From: Oxyruncus cristatus
Taxonomy: Eukaryota > Chordata > Aves > Passeriformes > Cotingidae
Assembly (NCBI GenBank): GCA_013399855.1
Contig: VXAY01005987.1
Coordinates: 280,208-344,207 of the forward strand
Length of the DNA stretch: 64,000 nt
Direction: 5' to 3'
Under the pieces are notes generated by a model. That model was not told the DNA's origin and made no database searches. It saw only the letters and a list, made by a program, of their open reading frames with translations. The number at the start of each line of letters is the position of its first letter. The stretch's first letter is position 1. Made by a program: the position numbers and the translations under genes. Positions 1 to 13,320 of the stretch are shown piece after piece.

Positions 1-3000
1 TGCCAATTTGAAGGAAAAGCTAGTGACATGCATATGTTTTCACAACCTGAGGCTTTGTTTTCTAACTGCTTAAATAAACATCAAAGCAGCATCTCTTGAA
101 AAATGCTTCTTGAAAAGAATGCCGAGAAGGGAAATAACTTCATTTCCAAGTATGATTGCTTGATATTGTCAAGAATCCTGAATGCCGTATCTAAAGATTT
201 TCTAATACTTTATAGTAAATAATGTTCATATGCTGCTAAATACATTGTTATTAAAACTGTGTGATATTTAACGTATCTTGAACATCGTCTTGTTTTTACC
301 TACATTTTTTCCTTGAGTGAATATATTTAATTATCATTGTGAAGCAATTTCTGTGAGACATAAAAGATAAAACTGATACTCAAGTAATTGACCTTAATGT
401 ACTTGAACCCTCAGGCAGAAATACCCTAAAAATAAAGATATCACAAGGCCACAATACTTTATCAATGAGATATAGCAATGCTGTCTTTGTTGTCTTTAAG
501 ACAGCATATAACATTCAATTGCCAAGTTGGAAATGATCTTTTTTTCATTACTTATTCCAGAAGAGTGTCTGTAAGCTTTGCTATAAACGTTGATTCCTCT
601 GTGTCAATTCCATTTCTTAAAGAGATTCAAGTTGCCTCAGAACACTTAGCTTATTTATATGATGCTTAAATCTCATCCACCCACAAGTCACCTTTTTTCC
701 TAAATCCTTAGGCAAGCGTGATTTTAAGGTTTTTTTGATGGATTTTGGTTTGGTTTTTTTTTCACTGCTCTTTTTACAGAAATGTGCAATGTACATTTAA
801 CATTATTGTCATTTAGTCCAAGGGTTGCTGAAGCATAGCTTTTGCCTTCTGAAGCATACACAACCTTTGAAGTTCAACCACCAGCTTTTGGAGATTGATA
901 AAGAGCGACCCTACTTAGCAACAGTCTTGCTTAACATCTCGTATTCTCCCTCATTTCTTTCCCTGACGCTCCTAATCCTGAATTTCATGGAAATAGTTCT
1001 TTATATCAGGTTTTGAGATGGAATTATAACCACAGAACCAGTGTTACAGCTTCAGACAGAAAAGATGTGGGTGGCAACTTGCTTTCTTCTGTTAAGAAAG
1101 CATGAAAATGTTGTGCATATTGTTCAACCAGTCACTTATGAATACAAATTTGATTTAAAATAAAGTAAAATCAACACTCGGCCATTTCACAAGATACACT
1201 GAAAATGCCATATTTCTACTGACACTTTAGCATTAAATTTGTCAGCAACATCTCACTAAAACACTGGTTCAGCAGCCACCATACCCAATGGTCTGTCTTC
1301 CTACAGGTCAGTGCCCTGTTGCTGTTGTGTTAGAAGGCATAAGAAATACCGAAGCATATGGAGGCCATTTATAAGACTCAGCATTGCTTGGTGAGCTAAC
1401 ATCAGCCTTTTCCTCTGGGGTTACTGCAAAGGTGTCATGGCTGCATAAGACTTGACAAAGTTAATTAACCCTGAGAACATTAGTCTTCTGCCAAATGTAG
1501 TTGAAACTGGATAATAATGATGATAATAATAATAATAATAATATTTCTTTTTAGTAGGAGAACAGGTATGAAAGACAAAGCACTGGATTACATGCAGCTT
1601 TCCCTTTTCCCCATCCGCCCACCAATGGCTGTCTGCCTGATATGACACTTAATGTCAGTGATTTAAGAGCTGTCAATGGGCATGAAGATTACAGCTACTT
1701 TCAACTCATACTGTTTGATATCCATTAGCAGACTTTATCATCAGGCTGTACCAACAGAAGGTGCTGAAATCTCTGTCAGTAATTCCTCTTAATTTTGGCT
1801 CTTATGGAAGTAAGCATGCATCTCCCAGTTGAAGCAGTGTATCCATTTTCCCATGCATCCTGCTAAACATGGTATTAATTTTCAGATGGCCTAAATACTT
1901 CACCTCTTCAACTTAAATGCAATTATTTCCAAGTATGCCCAGCAAGCAAGTGCTGCAGACTTTTCTATTTATTTCACTACATGGAATGTATTTCATCTTC
2001 ACCCTCTCATATTAAAATATAACCTAATAATGTATTTCCAGACCTCAAACTGACATTTCATTAATTTTCATAGACATCTGAGCATATATTAAATGCTAAC
2101 TTCGTGCATAGTGAATAGGATTTTTCAGCAGTAATTCAGAATTTTTTTTTAATGTGTAGCTTTCCTCTATTAGAGCATGTAATGTCATGAAGGGCTGTGC
2201 TGCTACAGTGTCTTTAATTGTGAAGCAGTACTCTTCATATGTTGTAATCTCTGCTGGTAGTACACAACACACAAAACATGTTAACACATTGCTTCAGATC
2301 AAAACTTACATTTCTGCCAATAAGTACATATCATGTCTTTAAGTAAGTCAGGAATAAAATGACACACAGGCATAGATTAGGGTCTCAGGACTCAAAAATG
2401 GAGGAAGAAAGACTCCTAGAAATGTACTTACACAGACCTCAAGGAAAAGAGACACAACATTTGTTCAAGGTCCTTTGAAGGCAGCAGGATGGAAAAAAGA
2501 TGAAGGGACAGAGGGCAGTGAGCAGCACCAGGCCAGAGGCCAGACAGCCCTGGGGGGACAGCAAGTCAGAAGACTCTGTGCTGGAGCTCTCTACTTGCTG
2601 CATGAAGTGCTGCTCTGGCCTTGCACACATAGGCTGATGTCACACCTTGTCCAAAGGAAGGGTCTGCAGAAGTTACCAGTTGTGGCTGCTGAGGTGGTCC
2701 CAGATGGGGTCAGGTCCCACCTGATCAGCTCAGCTTAGCAATTCTACTTTCCCTCAGCCATGAGAGAAAAGCTCCGGAATTGACTTGTAAGGTGGCAACA
2801 GTTTCTGTTAGAGAGAATAAATTCCCTGACAGCAGTAGATATTAGAAGGGATCAGGCGCCTCCTTGTATCACTTCTCACTTTATCACCATTCATGCTCCC
2901 AGACCGGAAGCAAAGGTTTGTGCAGACGCTGAGTGCATTTCTTGTGGGCAGGTACTGACCATACTCTGATGGCTTCCTCCTGGCTAGAAGGAACAACTGA

Positions 3001-4110
3001 AGCCACCCAGGAAATGTCACGTCCAATTTGTTGGGTGGTAAATGTGTGACTTTATGTTAGAAATCTACAGTGGAGCCAGGAAGACTGAAACCTTTTGTAG
3101 AAAATGAAGTATTTGTGGAAAGGCTTAAAGCAAGACAGGAGCATTCTATGTGAGGTGCTAAATGAGAGGTCAGAGGGGGAAGCTGGACACAGTGGAGCAG
3201 GGACTTTTTTCCCCATGTCTGGGAATTGCATAATCTAGCCAACACCATGCGTTTAAAAGCTGGCTCAGCAAGAAAAGTGATGTCTGAGAATCTGGGATTC
3301 TCAGCTATAATAGATCTTACATAAAAACTTCATCAACAAGCTCTGATATATTTCTGACATTCTCTATTAAAAATTCTGAATCAGTTTTACTAAAATTTGA
3401 CAGCAATATTTTGAAATAGTATACAGAACAAATGGTCAAAACATTCTGACACATTGACCAAGTTCTAGAGGAGTATCTACCTTGTTTAAAAAAAAATTCA
3501 TAAATTTTTAAGTAGTTTATCTTCTCCTATTTTTTCAAAGTCATCTCAAAAGGAAAAAGAAGCTAGAGATTAGCTTTAAAATAAATATATTTTTTAGAGA
3601 TAAAATAAATGTTTTTAAGAGTTTCAGCAACTGCATAACTGTGCTCTTTGACTGCTGCCTTTTATGACACATTCTACAAAGAACTTTTGAGCACATATAT
3701 TTTCAAGGACAGAAAAAGTACTTAAGTGATGTAAAGTTCCATAAATATATAGCCAGATAGTCTACCACTAAACACACATATTTCTACTTAATACACCTAA
3801 AAAGTAACGTTACCTCATTCAATCAAGGAAATTTGCAGTGCTTTTTTTTTCTTCTATTGAGATCAGTAAGAGATATGAATACAAACTAACATATTCATAG
3901 TTTGAAGTTCTAGGTGAAATGTCTTGAAATGGACATTTTTCTTCTGTCCCTTTCATTTTGATTTTATCATAAGAATTATAAGAAACATATCTAAGCCCAA
4001 ACAAGCCCAAAATAAAGCATTAACATGTTTTTCTTGTGTACTGCTTCGCTGGATTGACCTACACCTCTCCATAGGTAAGTCAATTGATCCCAAAGTCTTC
4101 CTTCTCACAT
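1..4110. other. Unique AT-rich non-coding stretch
   Basis: No gene, RNA or transposon is recognised apart from a short ATA-type microsatellite at 1511-1544. All open frames are under 90 codons with no recognisable domain. A slightly GC-richer pocket at about 2490-2740 holds an 87-codon plus-strand frame with no known motif, and it is overlapped by an equally plausible minus-strand frame, so I treat both as chance. Confidence 0.6.
1511..1544. repeat. ATA-type trinucleotide microsatellite
   Basis: An interrupted run of ATA/ATG units, reading ATAATAATGATGATAATAAT and continuing. On the minus strand it gives the run of tyrosines seen in a 75-codon frame, so that frame is a by-product of the repeat. 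Confidence 0.9.
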
Positions 4111-4262
4111 CATAGAATCATTAAGACTGGAAAAGACCTCCAAAATCATCGAGTCCAACCTTTGACCAAACACCACCAAACCATAACACTAAGTGCCATG
4201 TCCAGTTATTTCTTGACCAGTTCCAGGGATGGTGACTCCACCACCTTTCTGGCCAGCATAAG
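4111..4262 (-). mobile_element. CR1 LINE 3' end, truncated
   Basis: The plus strand opens with CATAGAATCATTAAGACTGG and continues through AAAAGACCTCCAAAATCATC, GAGTCCAACC and GGTGACTCCACCACCTTTCT. This is the reverse complement of the avian CR1 3' untranslated region and the last codons before it, so the element lies on the minus strand with its 3' end at 4111. About 150 bp can be followed before similarity fades near 4262. Short 5'-truncated copies of this kind are the usual product of CR1 retrotransposition. The 94-codon minus frame across it is a relic, not a gene. Confidence 0.9.
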
Positions 4263-4780
4263 GACATAAGGAATGCCACCACTTCAAAGAAACAGCCTTT
4301 CACAGTCACCTTCTGTGGATAGGCATATGTGCCAAAGAGGAAGATGTGCTCTGACATCCTTAGGCTGCAGGTTTCTGAGGGTGAGTTTGGTCCTTGGGTC
4401 AGCAAAATTCACATACAAAAATCCATCCCTATGTTTAAGGAACTTTGAGCATGTGCATGTAATCCTGCCAATGCTTTCCTGGTCTCCTGTAGTACAAAGC
4501 AAAATGCGTCAGTACAAACCACAACAGGAAACAGCTGAGACAAAAGGTGTGCATGTGGATCCATCAAATGGACGTAGTCCTCCTGGAAAGGAGCATCAAC
4601 ATCCACTAGAGATGGATGTAACTTCTCACATATTTTCAGAAAAAGCTCTCTTTTCATCCTGTCATTGTAGGAGATAGGCTGAGGACTGAGAGAGACTTCA
4701 GAGAGTGGAAAGAAGAAATCTCTGAAGACGTGAATGCCACAAAAGATACCCTGCCTGAGTCTTCCACCTTAAAGACTGTG
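4263..4780. other. Unassigned stretch with overlapping small ORFs
   Basis: Frames of 134 codons (plus, 4273-4677), 72 codons (minus, 4284-4502) and 82 codons (minus, 4409-4657) overlap each other. None shows a domain I recognise. The area is CpG-poor, and three competing frames over the same bases argue against real coding. A decayed transposon fragment next to the CR1 is possible but not shown. Confidence 0.4.
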
Positions 4781-4784
4781 TACT

Positions 4785-5205
4785 GTATTGTAACAAGGGC
4801 TTACCTAACTGTAGGTAACGCCCTCCATTCCATGTTCATTTTCCCTGACGTTGTGGACATCTCTCTCTCCCAAGAGGCAGAGAGAGCCCCCTGCGTGGGC
4901 TGGCTACCCAGAGAGTAGCTGCCCTGACCAATCCCCAGTTGTCTCTGTTCTGTACCTCCCTCCTCTCTCCCTGTCAATCCTGTTGCCCTACCAATCACCA
5001 ATCCAGGTATCCCCTTTCCAGAACCTTCCCTTTCCTGCCCTATATAAACCCACCATTTTGTCCAATAAACTTAGATTGGCATTGACCTTTGAGCAGCATA
5101 CCATGCCTGTGTCTCGTTCCTTCAGGGCATAACCGTGGCAAACTGCAACTTGGAGAACAAGAACCCACCGGTCTGGACTTTTCTCTAGCCCATAACTGCG
5201 GCATG
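4785..5205 (+). mobile_element. LTR-like block (probable solo ERV LTR)
   Basis: A C-rich, TATA-plus-polyA unit of retroviral LTR shape. The sequence CCCTATATAAACC has its TATATAAA at 5041-5048, and AATAAA follows at 5064-5069, a spacing normal for a short R region. Upstream are CCAAT-type motifs (ACCAATCC, ACCAATCACC). About 135 bp of U5-like sequence follows. No primer-binding site or retroviral gene is next to it, so it would be a solo LTR. The core AGAACCTTCCC...CCCTATATAA is shared with the LTR at 17.5-17.9 kb, suggesting related families. Both ends are estimates because I found no target-site duplication. Confidence 0.6.
5041..5069 (+). promoter_or_regulatory. LTR TATA box and polyadenylation signal
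   Basis: TATATAAA at 5041-5048 and AATAAA at 5064-5069 lie 15 bp apart on the plus strand. This is the core promoter and R-region polyA arrangement of a retroviral LTR. Confidence 0.6.
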
Positions 5206-5218
5206 TCATTCCTTATAA

Positions 5219-5241
5219 TTAAAAAAAAAAATAAATAAATT
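5219..5241. repeat. A-rich tract
   Basis: A run of A followed by ATAAATAAAT just after the LTR-like block. It could be a simple low-complexity tract, or the tail of a retroposed sequence. No matching duplication was seen. Confidence 0.6.
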
Positions 5242-8200
5242 CAGGAGGAGCATAAATACAAGTTGCTGCTCTCATTTCTGTTGACAGAAAGAGAAAGCTA
5301 CTTATTTCTTTTTTTCTCTCTTTTGCCTTTGCAAATCCTGATAGCTCACAGACTTGGAGAAGAAGTAAAAACTGGTTCACTGCAAAAATAAAATACGGTC
5401 ATAGTACTGCTCTGCCTCTTACACAATGACAAGAACAGGACAAAGCTTCAAATCTATTGCCAAGACAATGTGGATCCTAAGCAAGAGTAGGTGGGAGTTA
5501 ACAAAAAAAAAAATCATAATAGGAAGCTGTAAGATACATATTGCTTAAACTATAGACCTTGATAAAGACACTGTCAGTACAAAAGCTTTTAATGACATTG
5601 CATTGTCTGAAATCCTTGCAATGCTTGGCATTGAATTTAAATCTTAGCAAATACATTAAGGATGATTGTGTACTAGCCAGAAAAATCAAACTGTTCCTTC
5701 TCAGCTCTTGATAAATCATGTGAATGATGCAGTAGAGCACATAGTGCACTAATGGTCAATACTTTAGGGAAGGTTGCCTTGAGATGACAACTGTACTCCA
5801 TAATGTGTGTATTACTGTTCAGAAGATTTTGGAGGAAAGCAAGGGATCTCCAAAAAAACAATCCCCAAACTTTACAGTGGGCCCAAGCAGATATTTCTCA
5901 CTTCGTTCCCAAACAATTTTGATTCTCAATCAGAGTCTCAGAAATGCAGAAATCAAAACAGGTGAAATAAAAGGAGGAAATAATTAAGTACATGAAGAAA
6001 AATGCAGGTTAAAAATCTAAGGAGATGAGGGTGCAAATAGTGCACATAATGAAATCACATGGGTGTTTTGCAAGTGAACTTAATGAATGATAATGAATAT
6101 AGGGCAGTTATGCCTAAATATAGCTGATTTATCAAAGTAATATTTAAAATATCAAAGACAATGTAGTATTAGTAATTCTATATAGTATAATAGAGGACAA
6201 CACATAATGTCACACACTGTATGACTTACTGTTGAGGTTTGGCTCCACCTACTTTGGGTTACTCTTGTATATCTGAGCAATAATTTCTTTTTAAATGCAT
6301 AATGTGAAATTTTACATTATCACATTAAAGAATATTTTGTGGAGATTTCTGCTCACCAACTTGGATTAGCTGCTGCCTACGAGGGTGAGAATATTTCAAA
6401 TTGCATTGCATTGCTTCTATAATTATTTTAAGCGACTTCTAATCAGGATTTAAGGACCATGCCTATACTCTAATTTTTAATTACCAACTGAGGTTTGAAG
6501 GAGTTTAAGTTGTCTCAAGTAGCCCTGGTGTATGCAACTCATGACTCATTCGTGCCAGCCCACCAATTATTCCACTACAGTGAGGGAAGAGAAACCAACG
6601 TTTCCTTTTAAAGAGAAATTAGTCACAAAAAATAAAACAATCTCGAAATGGCAATATCTCGAAATCTCCATTATATAACATTATGTTTTTGGAACAAGCC
6701 AAAACAACAAATAATTTCACCTATCTCTGCAAGTCAGTTCATCTGATGGAGACAAGTTTTCATTAATGAGGAAAGTTCTTCTGATTAAGAAAGAGCATTT
6801 AACCTAAATTTCCAAGATAGGCTGCCTGTCAGAATTAGTCTTAAATTAAAGCTTTCCAGGAGATGCATGCTATTGACATTGAGTTTGAAAGCCAGGGCAC
6901 TGTGCAAGTTACATATTTTCCAAGGATTAGGCCATGGGTAAGTGTAGATGGAAGACTGCTTTTTAAATACAAAATATTTTCCTCTAATCTGGGTGCAGGG
7001 AGCCAGAGCCTGTCAGGCATGCCAGAAGCTTTGGTGTGGGGAGGCATGGTCTGAGGGGAGGCTGGAGGAGGGCACAGCTTTGCCTCCAGAGCCCTTCCAT
7101 GGCCACCGCCAGTCCAGAGTTCCCAAGCCCTTTGCCCAGACACTGCATGCCACTCTCTCAGTGGTATCTTGCCTGTCTAGGCAGAGCATGAATGAAGCAC
7201 TTTTCCCACCAATCTGAAGGTCAAGATGTTTAAAAGAGACGCCAGTTTCTTTTAAAACATTTTGCACACAAGTCAATTAATAAATTTCCGAAGTGTTTTT
7301 GCTTTTTCCATCCTCCAAATATGCTTTTAAAGTTATACATTGTAGGGGTTTAGTCAACCCCGACAATACATTTTCTTAGACAATGATTAATCCAACAAGA
7401 AATTCTTGAGTTTGGGGGTAAACATGATAAAATCTTTGGAACTGACTTGAAGTTGTTACAAAAATGGAGTGATCTTGACTTTTCTCTCACCTCATTATAT
7501 AACAAACTGAATTAGAAAGTCCCTGTAAAGAAGGAAGAATTGTTCCAGGACTTGTCTCCTTGCCTGTGAGTGATTAATATGTAAAGTCAGATTAAAAACA
7601 TTTTTTTTCCTGGCAGGTGAAAACAGAGATACCAGGACCAAATTCATCTCCAGTGACAACTCATTAGACTCAATAGACTTACACTAGGACAGCTTTTAAC
7701 ATTGTTTCGAAAACAAGACATAGCAGAAATCTCTCTGCTTTTCAATGAATAAATATTGAACAGGTATTTCTCTCTTCATTTACCTAGATTGCTTTAAAGG
7801 AAGTAATTTGAAAAGCTATGAGACACTTTCTGTTCATTCGAACAAAGAAGGCTTTTATCCTCACACAGCTGCGTCTTCTAAGCTAGGAAATTAATCAGCT
7901 ATGTGCTGCTAAAGATAAAGTAGTATGGTTTTAACTAATTATGCTGAACAATCCAGCAAAGTGTCTCTGAATAAAAGTGTAAAGCACTGTCCCATTTAAT
8001 ATGGTAATGAAGAGAAGCATCATTTGCTGTCACTTGCTGCAGGAAGCCACTGGGATACCTCTCCTCGGCAGGGCATAATGTTGGGAATCAGGACACTGGG
8101 CTTATTTTTTGAGTTCTTTGAAGAAACTCCTCACACATCCTGATCTGATAAAACTGTCTGCTTGATCTGTTACAAAGCTTAACTAACAAGAACCCTACTT

Positions 8201-8748
8201 TGATAACCCAGGTCTTTGTTGAGCAAGCACAAAATGTTTAAAAATGTCATTTGGGTGCTTACCACTGCTCTAAAATTAAAAATTCTTGATTATTACTGTG
8301 GATGTGAGTTATGTAGTTTACCACTGGTTTAGCTTAGTTTTTGTTTGAGATGTAGGGAAGACAGAAGTTCTAAAGGTGCATTTCTTGGTGAAATTCCAAG
8401 CCCAGTGTCTCAAATAGAGACACACCATGGAGCAGACAAAACTCCATTATTTCCAACAGCACACAGAACAGAGATTCTTTTCAGCCATAACTGAAAAACA
8501 TCCTCACTATTTCTATGCTCTCATGTAGGGTGAACACAGGATTTTATCTTCTTCTTTTGATCAAGCAGTTCGATAGTGCAATAACACCTACAAGTCTCAC
8601 TTTGTATAAGCCACCCTTTGCCATCTAAACACTCTAATAACACACTAAGAATTATGCAGTTTATGTCAATCTACAGTGAGGAATCAATAAAGAAAAACTA
8701 TAGCATAAAACTGTAAAACTAGAAAACTCTAGCAAAATTATACTCCTT
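5242..8748. other. Unique AT-rich non-coding stretch
   Basis: No feature is recognised. A GC-richer pocket near 7000-7200 has overlapping frames of 87-100 codons on both strands without any domain. A small hairpin sits at 7345-7361 (stem GGGGTT/AACCCC, 5-base loop). Confidence 0.6.
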
Positions 8749-8813
8749 TGGCAGGGGGATTGAAACTAGATGATCTTGAAGGTCCCTTCCAACCCAAACC
8801 AATCTATGATTTT
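8749..8813 (+). mobile_element. CR1 LINE 3' tail fragment
   Basis: About 65 bp reading GGCAGGGGGATTGAAACTAG, then ATGATCTTGAAGGTCCCTTC, CAACCC and AATCTATGATTTTA. This is the extreme 3' end of an avian CR1 in the forward direction, where the consensus has a TTGGACTAGATGAT...CCTTCCAACC core. Only the tail survives, as in a strongly 5'-truncated insertion. Confidence 0.85.
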
Positions 8814-11206
8814 ATAGCGTATGACAATCATACTCTCACTTGTTCATTTTCACTTTCTGATGAATTCTCCTTAGTAACAGATGGAGATTTAGGGGGGTTA
8901 CATTAACAAAAAACAGTTGACACTCCTGTCCATTCTTAACTGTTATGAAGCATAAAAGTATTACCTATAAATTCCTCCTATTCTTACACATGGATGCAAT
9001 CAATAGGAAAAATCTTAAGAGATTATTAGAACCTCTTTTTTTTAAATAGGTTCTTCTCTGATGGTATGAACAGGCAAGGAAAGCACAGATCTGAGGGGTG
9101 GCTGAGAAGGGATTTCTGCTGTATCCTTCCCTAGTCTCAGAGTCTTGGTGTTCTTTTAAGCCTTTTTCTTGTAACAAGGTGACCATTCACACAGATGGCT
9201 AATCACACAGGTTACAAACCAAAATAAAAACCTAACGTGGCAAAAGAGAGTAATAAAGAGAGACTTTTTATTGTCTTTTCCTTTTAAAGAGTGTTTTACA
9301 TGTTTTAAATATGCCAGAAAAGTTGAAATATTAGATTTCCCCTAGTGAAGGTGGAGCTGTACAAGCATTCACGCCAATTTACTAGCTCTGTAAAGCACAG
9401 AAAAAATGCTATAAAGAACCAGCACATTTCTGCACCTTGACTTTCACAACATGATTCAGCACACATATATATAGCCTACTAGAATGGTTGTCTTGGTGAA
9501 ACTTAGCACATAGCAATGCTTTTGGTTTTAGATACCCTATAGTTTTCCTGCATGCTATATGGTATGTGCACTTCTATGGTGTTGTTGGGATACAGTAGGT
9601 CAATTCAAGAGTTGCAAGGATGCAGTAGGGGATGAAAATTCAACAGACCATGTGGTTGTATTTATACCAATCTTTTTGGCATAGTCAGTTTGTTATGTCA
9701 CCACACTAGTTTTAAAATTTTAAACCTATTTCTTTGCTAAGCTGTGGATATTTCCCCCTCATTTTTAACAATACTGGTCAAAAGTGTGATTTAATTTATA
9801 TGCAGGTTATCCATTGCTGGGGAATACAACAGGGGAACTTATTTTCCTACTTAATTTCTGAAAATATTGAGGTTTTTTGATGTTCATGTCATTATAAAGC
9901 AATAAAAAGGTGCCTCTTAGAACTAAAAAAGAGAAACTTTGAAACTGCTCCCAATTGTGTTAGTTGTAGAATATATGATTTTAATAGCAACTGCATCAGG
10001 CCCAGAGAGTTGGTTGATCCTTTTCAGTTCAGTCTCTAATTAGAAGCAGCAGGTTTTGTTGTTGTTGTTGCTGGTGGTAGTTTGTTTGCTTGTTTTCTTG
10101 TCTGCTCTCACTTAGCTGAACAACTCCCCTTAGCAGTGAGATGAACTTCTCTGAGGTCATACCATCCACCAGCTTCCTGAAGCTGAGATACAGCAAGATG
10201 GATTTAACTGCATGATGCTCTGTTCTGTTTGTTCTATTTTTTAGGGACACATCTCAGCTCAGAAGGACACTTTATTTCAATTAGGATTCTATACTAGGAA
10301 CCTTGTTTAGAGCCCTTCCAGCAGTGTTCCTTTATGAAAGCAAACTACACCCTAAAGATAACTGGTTGCCTTGCAGAAATCAAGTTCTTAAGATAATTTC
10401 TTACTTTTTTTCAAAATGTTATGAGTGTGTGTATATATCTCAATTATTTTTCTAATACTGTGGCCAAGAAGTGGGGAGAAAGACACAAATTATTCTATTT
10501 CTTTGTCTGAATATGTATTCCCCTTTTCAGTCATTTTAAAGACAAAAAATGCTCCATGATATTTATCAGCAGTTTTTTTTTTTCCAGGGTTTTGCAGACT
10601 GTCTAATCTGAATAAGATACTCTTTCCTACATCACAGGAGACTCTAGAATTTGATTTTGAGCACCACGTTCTTTGATGTAAGAATTTTAATGTCTTTGTA
10701 TGCCACCTACTAATCCTCAGTATTTGTATTTCACCATTTTACTCCTTACTGTGACAGTCAGACCCCCTTCAAATACTGTCCAGTAGTTTTTCCTGCTCTT
10801 CAAATACACATCTATGGTATTACTTAAACCTAAACATCTCTTAAGACCTGCCTAATTGCAGTCCTAAGGCTTCTATCATCACCAATAACCTTCTCTTCTC
10901 AAGTTATGAACAGGGTCTCTTGAAAAATTCAGAAAGTGAACTATTCTAGACAAATTTCCCCAGTCAAAAAGATGGTTTTATTATACAGCTATGAGGAACT
11001 GCCACCATTTGAATAATTGATCTGGGCAAAAGGCAATGCCCATATATATTAATTATCCTATGGTGGTTTTGATCTGTATGTTTCTAATTCCAAATCACGG
11101 TCTTTGCCTTAATCATACAATTAAACACAATAACTTATGTGTATTCTCTATTATGAGTTAAAAACATAAACAACACAAAACCAAAAAGAGTAAAGCTATC
11201 TGAAGA
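8814..11206. other. Unique AT-rich non-coding stretch
   Basis: Nothing recognised beyond a short GTT microsatellite near 10056-10072, which yields a glutamine run in a 73-codon minus frame. No transposon ends were seen. Confidence 0.6.
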
Positions 11207-11458
11207 ATGCAGCTCCTTCTTTTGAGAACACACACAGAATCATTTCTGAGGAGAAAAGAAAACACAGAAAGACCCGAGTCTTGCCAGTACCACCTAAGGA
11301 GACTTTCTGCTGTGCCTTTTGCAACCAGACTTGTCTATCTCACGTTGGCCTTTTTAGCCATCAGCGTGCTTGTAGCAAGCGTGGATAGAGTCCTTCTCAA
11401 GTCTTTGTTCGCGAAGCCCAGCCATGATGATGATGATGATCTGAAGACTACAGCTTAA
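11207..11458 (+). CDS. Candidate small membrane protein ORF (unconfirmed)
   Basis: An 83-codon frame ending in TAA. Residues about 43-65 form one clear hydrophobic segment (core LVYLTLAFLAISVLVASV). It is flanked by basic residues before and by a basic then acidic tail after, with five aspartates (PSHDDDDDLKTTA), as in small single-pass proteins. A plausible splice acceptor (pyrimidine-rich stretch ending in GCAACCAG, 11303-11328) precedes the hydrophobic part, so the true coding unit, if any, could be a last exon from 11329. The segment carries several CpGs (GTTCGCGAAGC), unlike its neighbours. The aspartate run is a GAT microsatellite. I recognise no family, and neither upstream exons nor a promoter are visible. 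It may well be chance. Confidence 0.2.
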   Translation: MQLLLLRTHTESFLRRKENTERPESCQYHLRRLSAVPFATRLVYLTLAFLAISVLVASVDRVLLKSLFAKPSHDDDDDLKTTA

Positions 11459-13161
11459 AAATAAGAGAAATTCAGAGCAGATATATTACGGAAAAATAAT
11501 ACAGCTACAGCTTTTCTGTAGAGGTCCTAGCAATCCCTTCAGTGCCAAAGCCTTCTGGAAGATCATCAGCAAAAATGTAGTGAAACTCTTCACCTCTAAG
11601 CATTTTCTGTTCTCTACATTCTTTCATTTTCTTCCACTCCAAATCTCACAAATCTGCTTTAGTATTCATCTGTATTTATTGATACTGGCCCTGCTAAGTG
11701 TTTCCATTTAATTAATTGGCTTGGTATGTTTCAACACTGATTGACTCAAGTCCCAGCTTCCATTAATCTTTCCTGTTGACCATGACAAAGATCTCATAAA
11801 TTTGTCCCCCCCACACAAATGGCAGATAATTTTTCAACTTCATTTCATGTTACTTGTGCAGGAGAAGCTTCTTGTTCCCTTGATCAAAGGCGGCACTTGT
11901 TAAACAACAAGGCAGCGTTTAAAAAGCAAGTGAATGCTTTGGGTTTTGTTAGATCAGGTAGCCTCTAAAATAACTTGATAGAGAGCAAAGCCTGAACTGA
12001 CTACCAAAAAGAATACCATTTTGGAACAATTGCAGAACTGTGTTTCTCTCTTGCATAGATTTCTTTGTTATTAGCTGCAATACTGAAGCAAGTTTGCAAA
12101 GGGTTTATAGACATTTTTCTTCTATATTGAAAACAAGAAGGGAGCTGTTCACAGCTACACAATAGGCAATTCCAAAAAGAGTTCTTAGAGAGCCTGCTTA
12201 GCTGAATTCCCCAGTAAACATGATTTTGCAATAATATTACCTAACAGTGTTTTGAGGCCTACAGAACTGAGTGGTGTCAGCCATGGTAAACATATTTTCT
12301 GCTGGTCCATTCGGACTAAACTGTTTCCTCTCCTCCCTTCCAGCTTTAGGAAGCTGAAGAAAGGACAGAACAGAGGTATGTATTCATCTAAATGGCAGAA
12401 AGAAGTTTAGAGGTAAAGGCCAGACCACTGTGAGCCTTGGGATGAAGGAACAGTGAAATCCACAAGGCAGTTCTTGGAGGAGTGTGGAGACTTTCTAGAA
12501 TAGCAAAGGGTATTATTGCTTCATTAACTTCATCTTTGTAAAACTGCTTTTGTGTAGACAAGTTTTATGCTGTCATAAGAAGACAGAACACAACAGTGGA
12601 GACATGGTTAGGACAATTAGACTCGTGATCTGTCATTAGCCAAGATGTAGATACCTAGTCTTAATATGCAAGATATTTCTTCTTTAATAGAGAAAAAGAC
12701 AAGAATAGTCTGTGCCTATTAAATTAAGTATAAATGATCAAATTTCCAGCTCCACTTTTCTGCTCAAGTCACTGCTTTCCCCACAACACCAAATCCTTCT
12801 AGATGATCATCAGCAGAAGGTGTTGTGAAACTCTTTAGCTATCATTAGCTAAGCAGACGACAGTACTAACTGTATGGAGGATATTTCCTTTTTAATAATA
12901 TGACAAGAATAAACAGTCTATGGCCATTACATTAGATATTAGCTATCAACTTTCACTTTCTCCCTGGGAATTTTTGCTCTCTTCACACTCCGTAAAAGTC
13001 TAGAGAGCTCTGGAGTAATCATTCTTTTGGGAAACTGTATCAGATCAGAGATAGGTTGAACAATCAGTAGTGCTCAGGCTCACATTGAGCAGCATCACTA
13101 TTTTATTACACAAAATAAACTTTTTCTGACAGAATTAAAAGAGGAAAAATAGGAATTTTTT
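11459..13161. other. Unique AT-rich non-coding stretch
   Basis: No gene or repeat recognised. The largest open frame is 76 codons on the minus strand (12001-12231), without motifs. Confidence 0.6.
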
Positions 13162-13219
13162 ACTTAGCTAGAAATTATCACTTAGCCAGAAGCGATTTTA
13201 TCACTTAGCCAGAAAGTTT
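13162..13219. repeat. Short degenerate tandem repeat
   Basis: Three copies of an ACTTAGC[TC]AGAA-headed unit of about 17-23 bp follow each other (starts near 13162, 13180 and 13203), separated by ATTATC or GCGATTTTATC. This is a local tandem duplication with no evident function. Confidence 0.75.
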
Positions 13220-13320
13220 AATCCAGGTGACAATGAAAACCTATCCAGTTTTTGAAAGTGATATACTGTAAAAGCTTGTACAGTTTGATTTTATTCCATT
13301 TTTCCTTGGGGGAAAAGTAA

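Noticed and set aside
4284..4677. Pseudogene of a host protein on the minus strand
   Set aside because: Three competing frames exist, no domain was recognised, and the segment adjoins a CR1 end. There is no support beyond open length.
7345..7361. GGGGTT/AACCCC hairpin as a regulatory element or telomere-like sequence
   Set aside because: A 6-bp stem with no tandem repeat or context is expected by chance.
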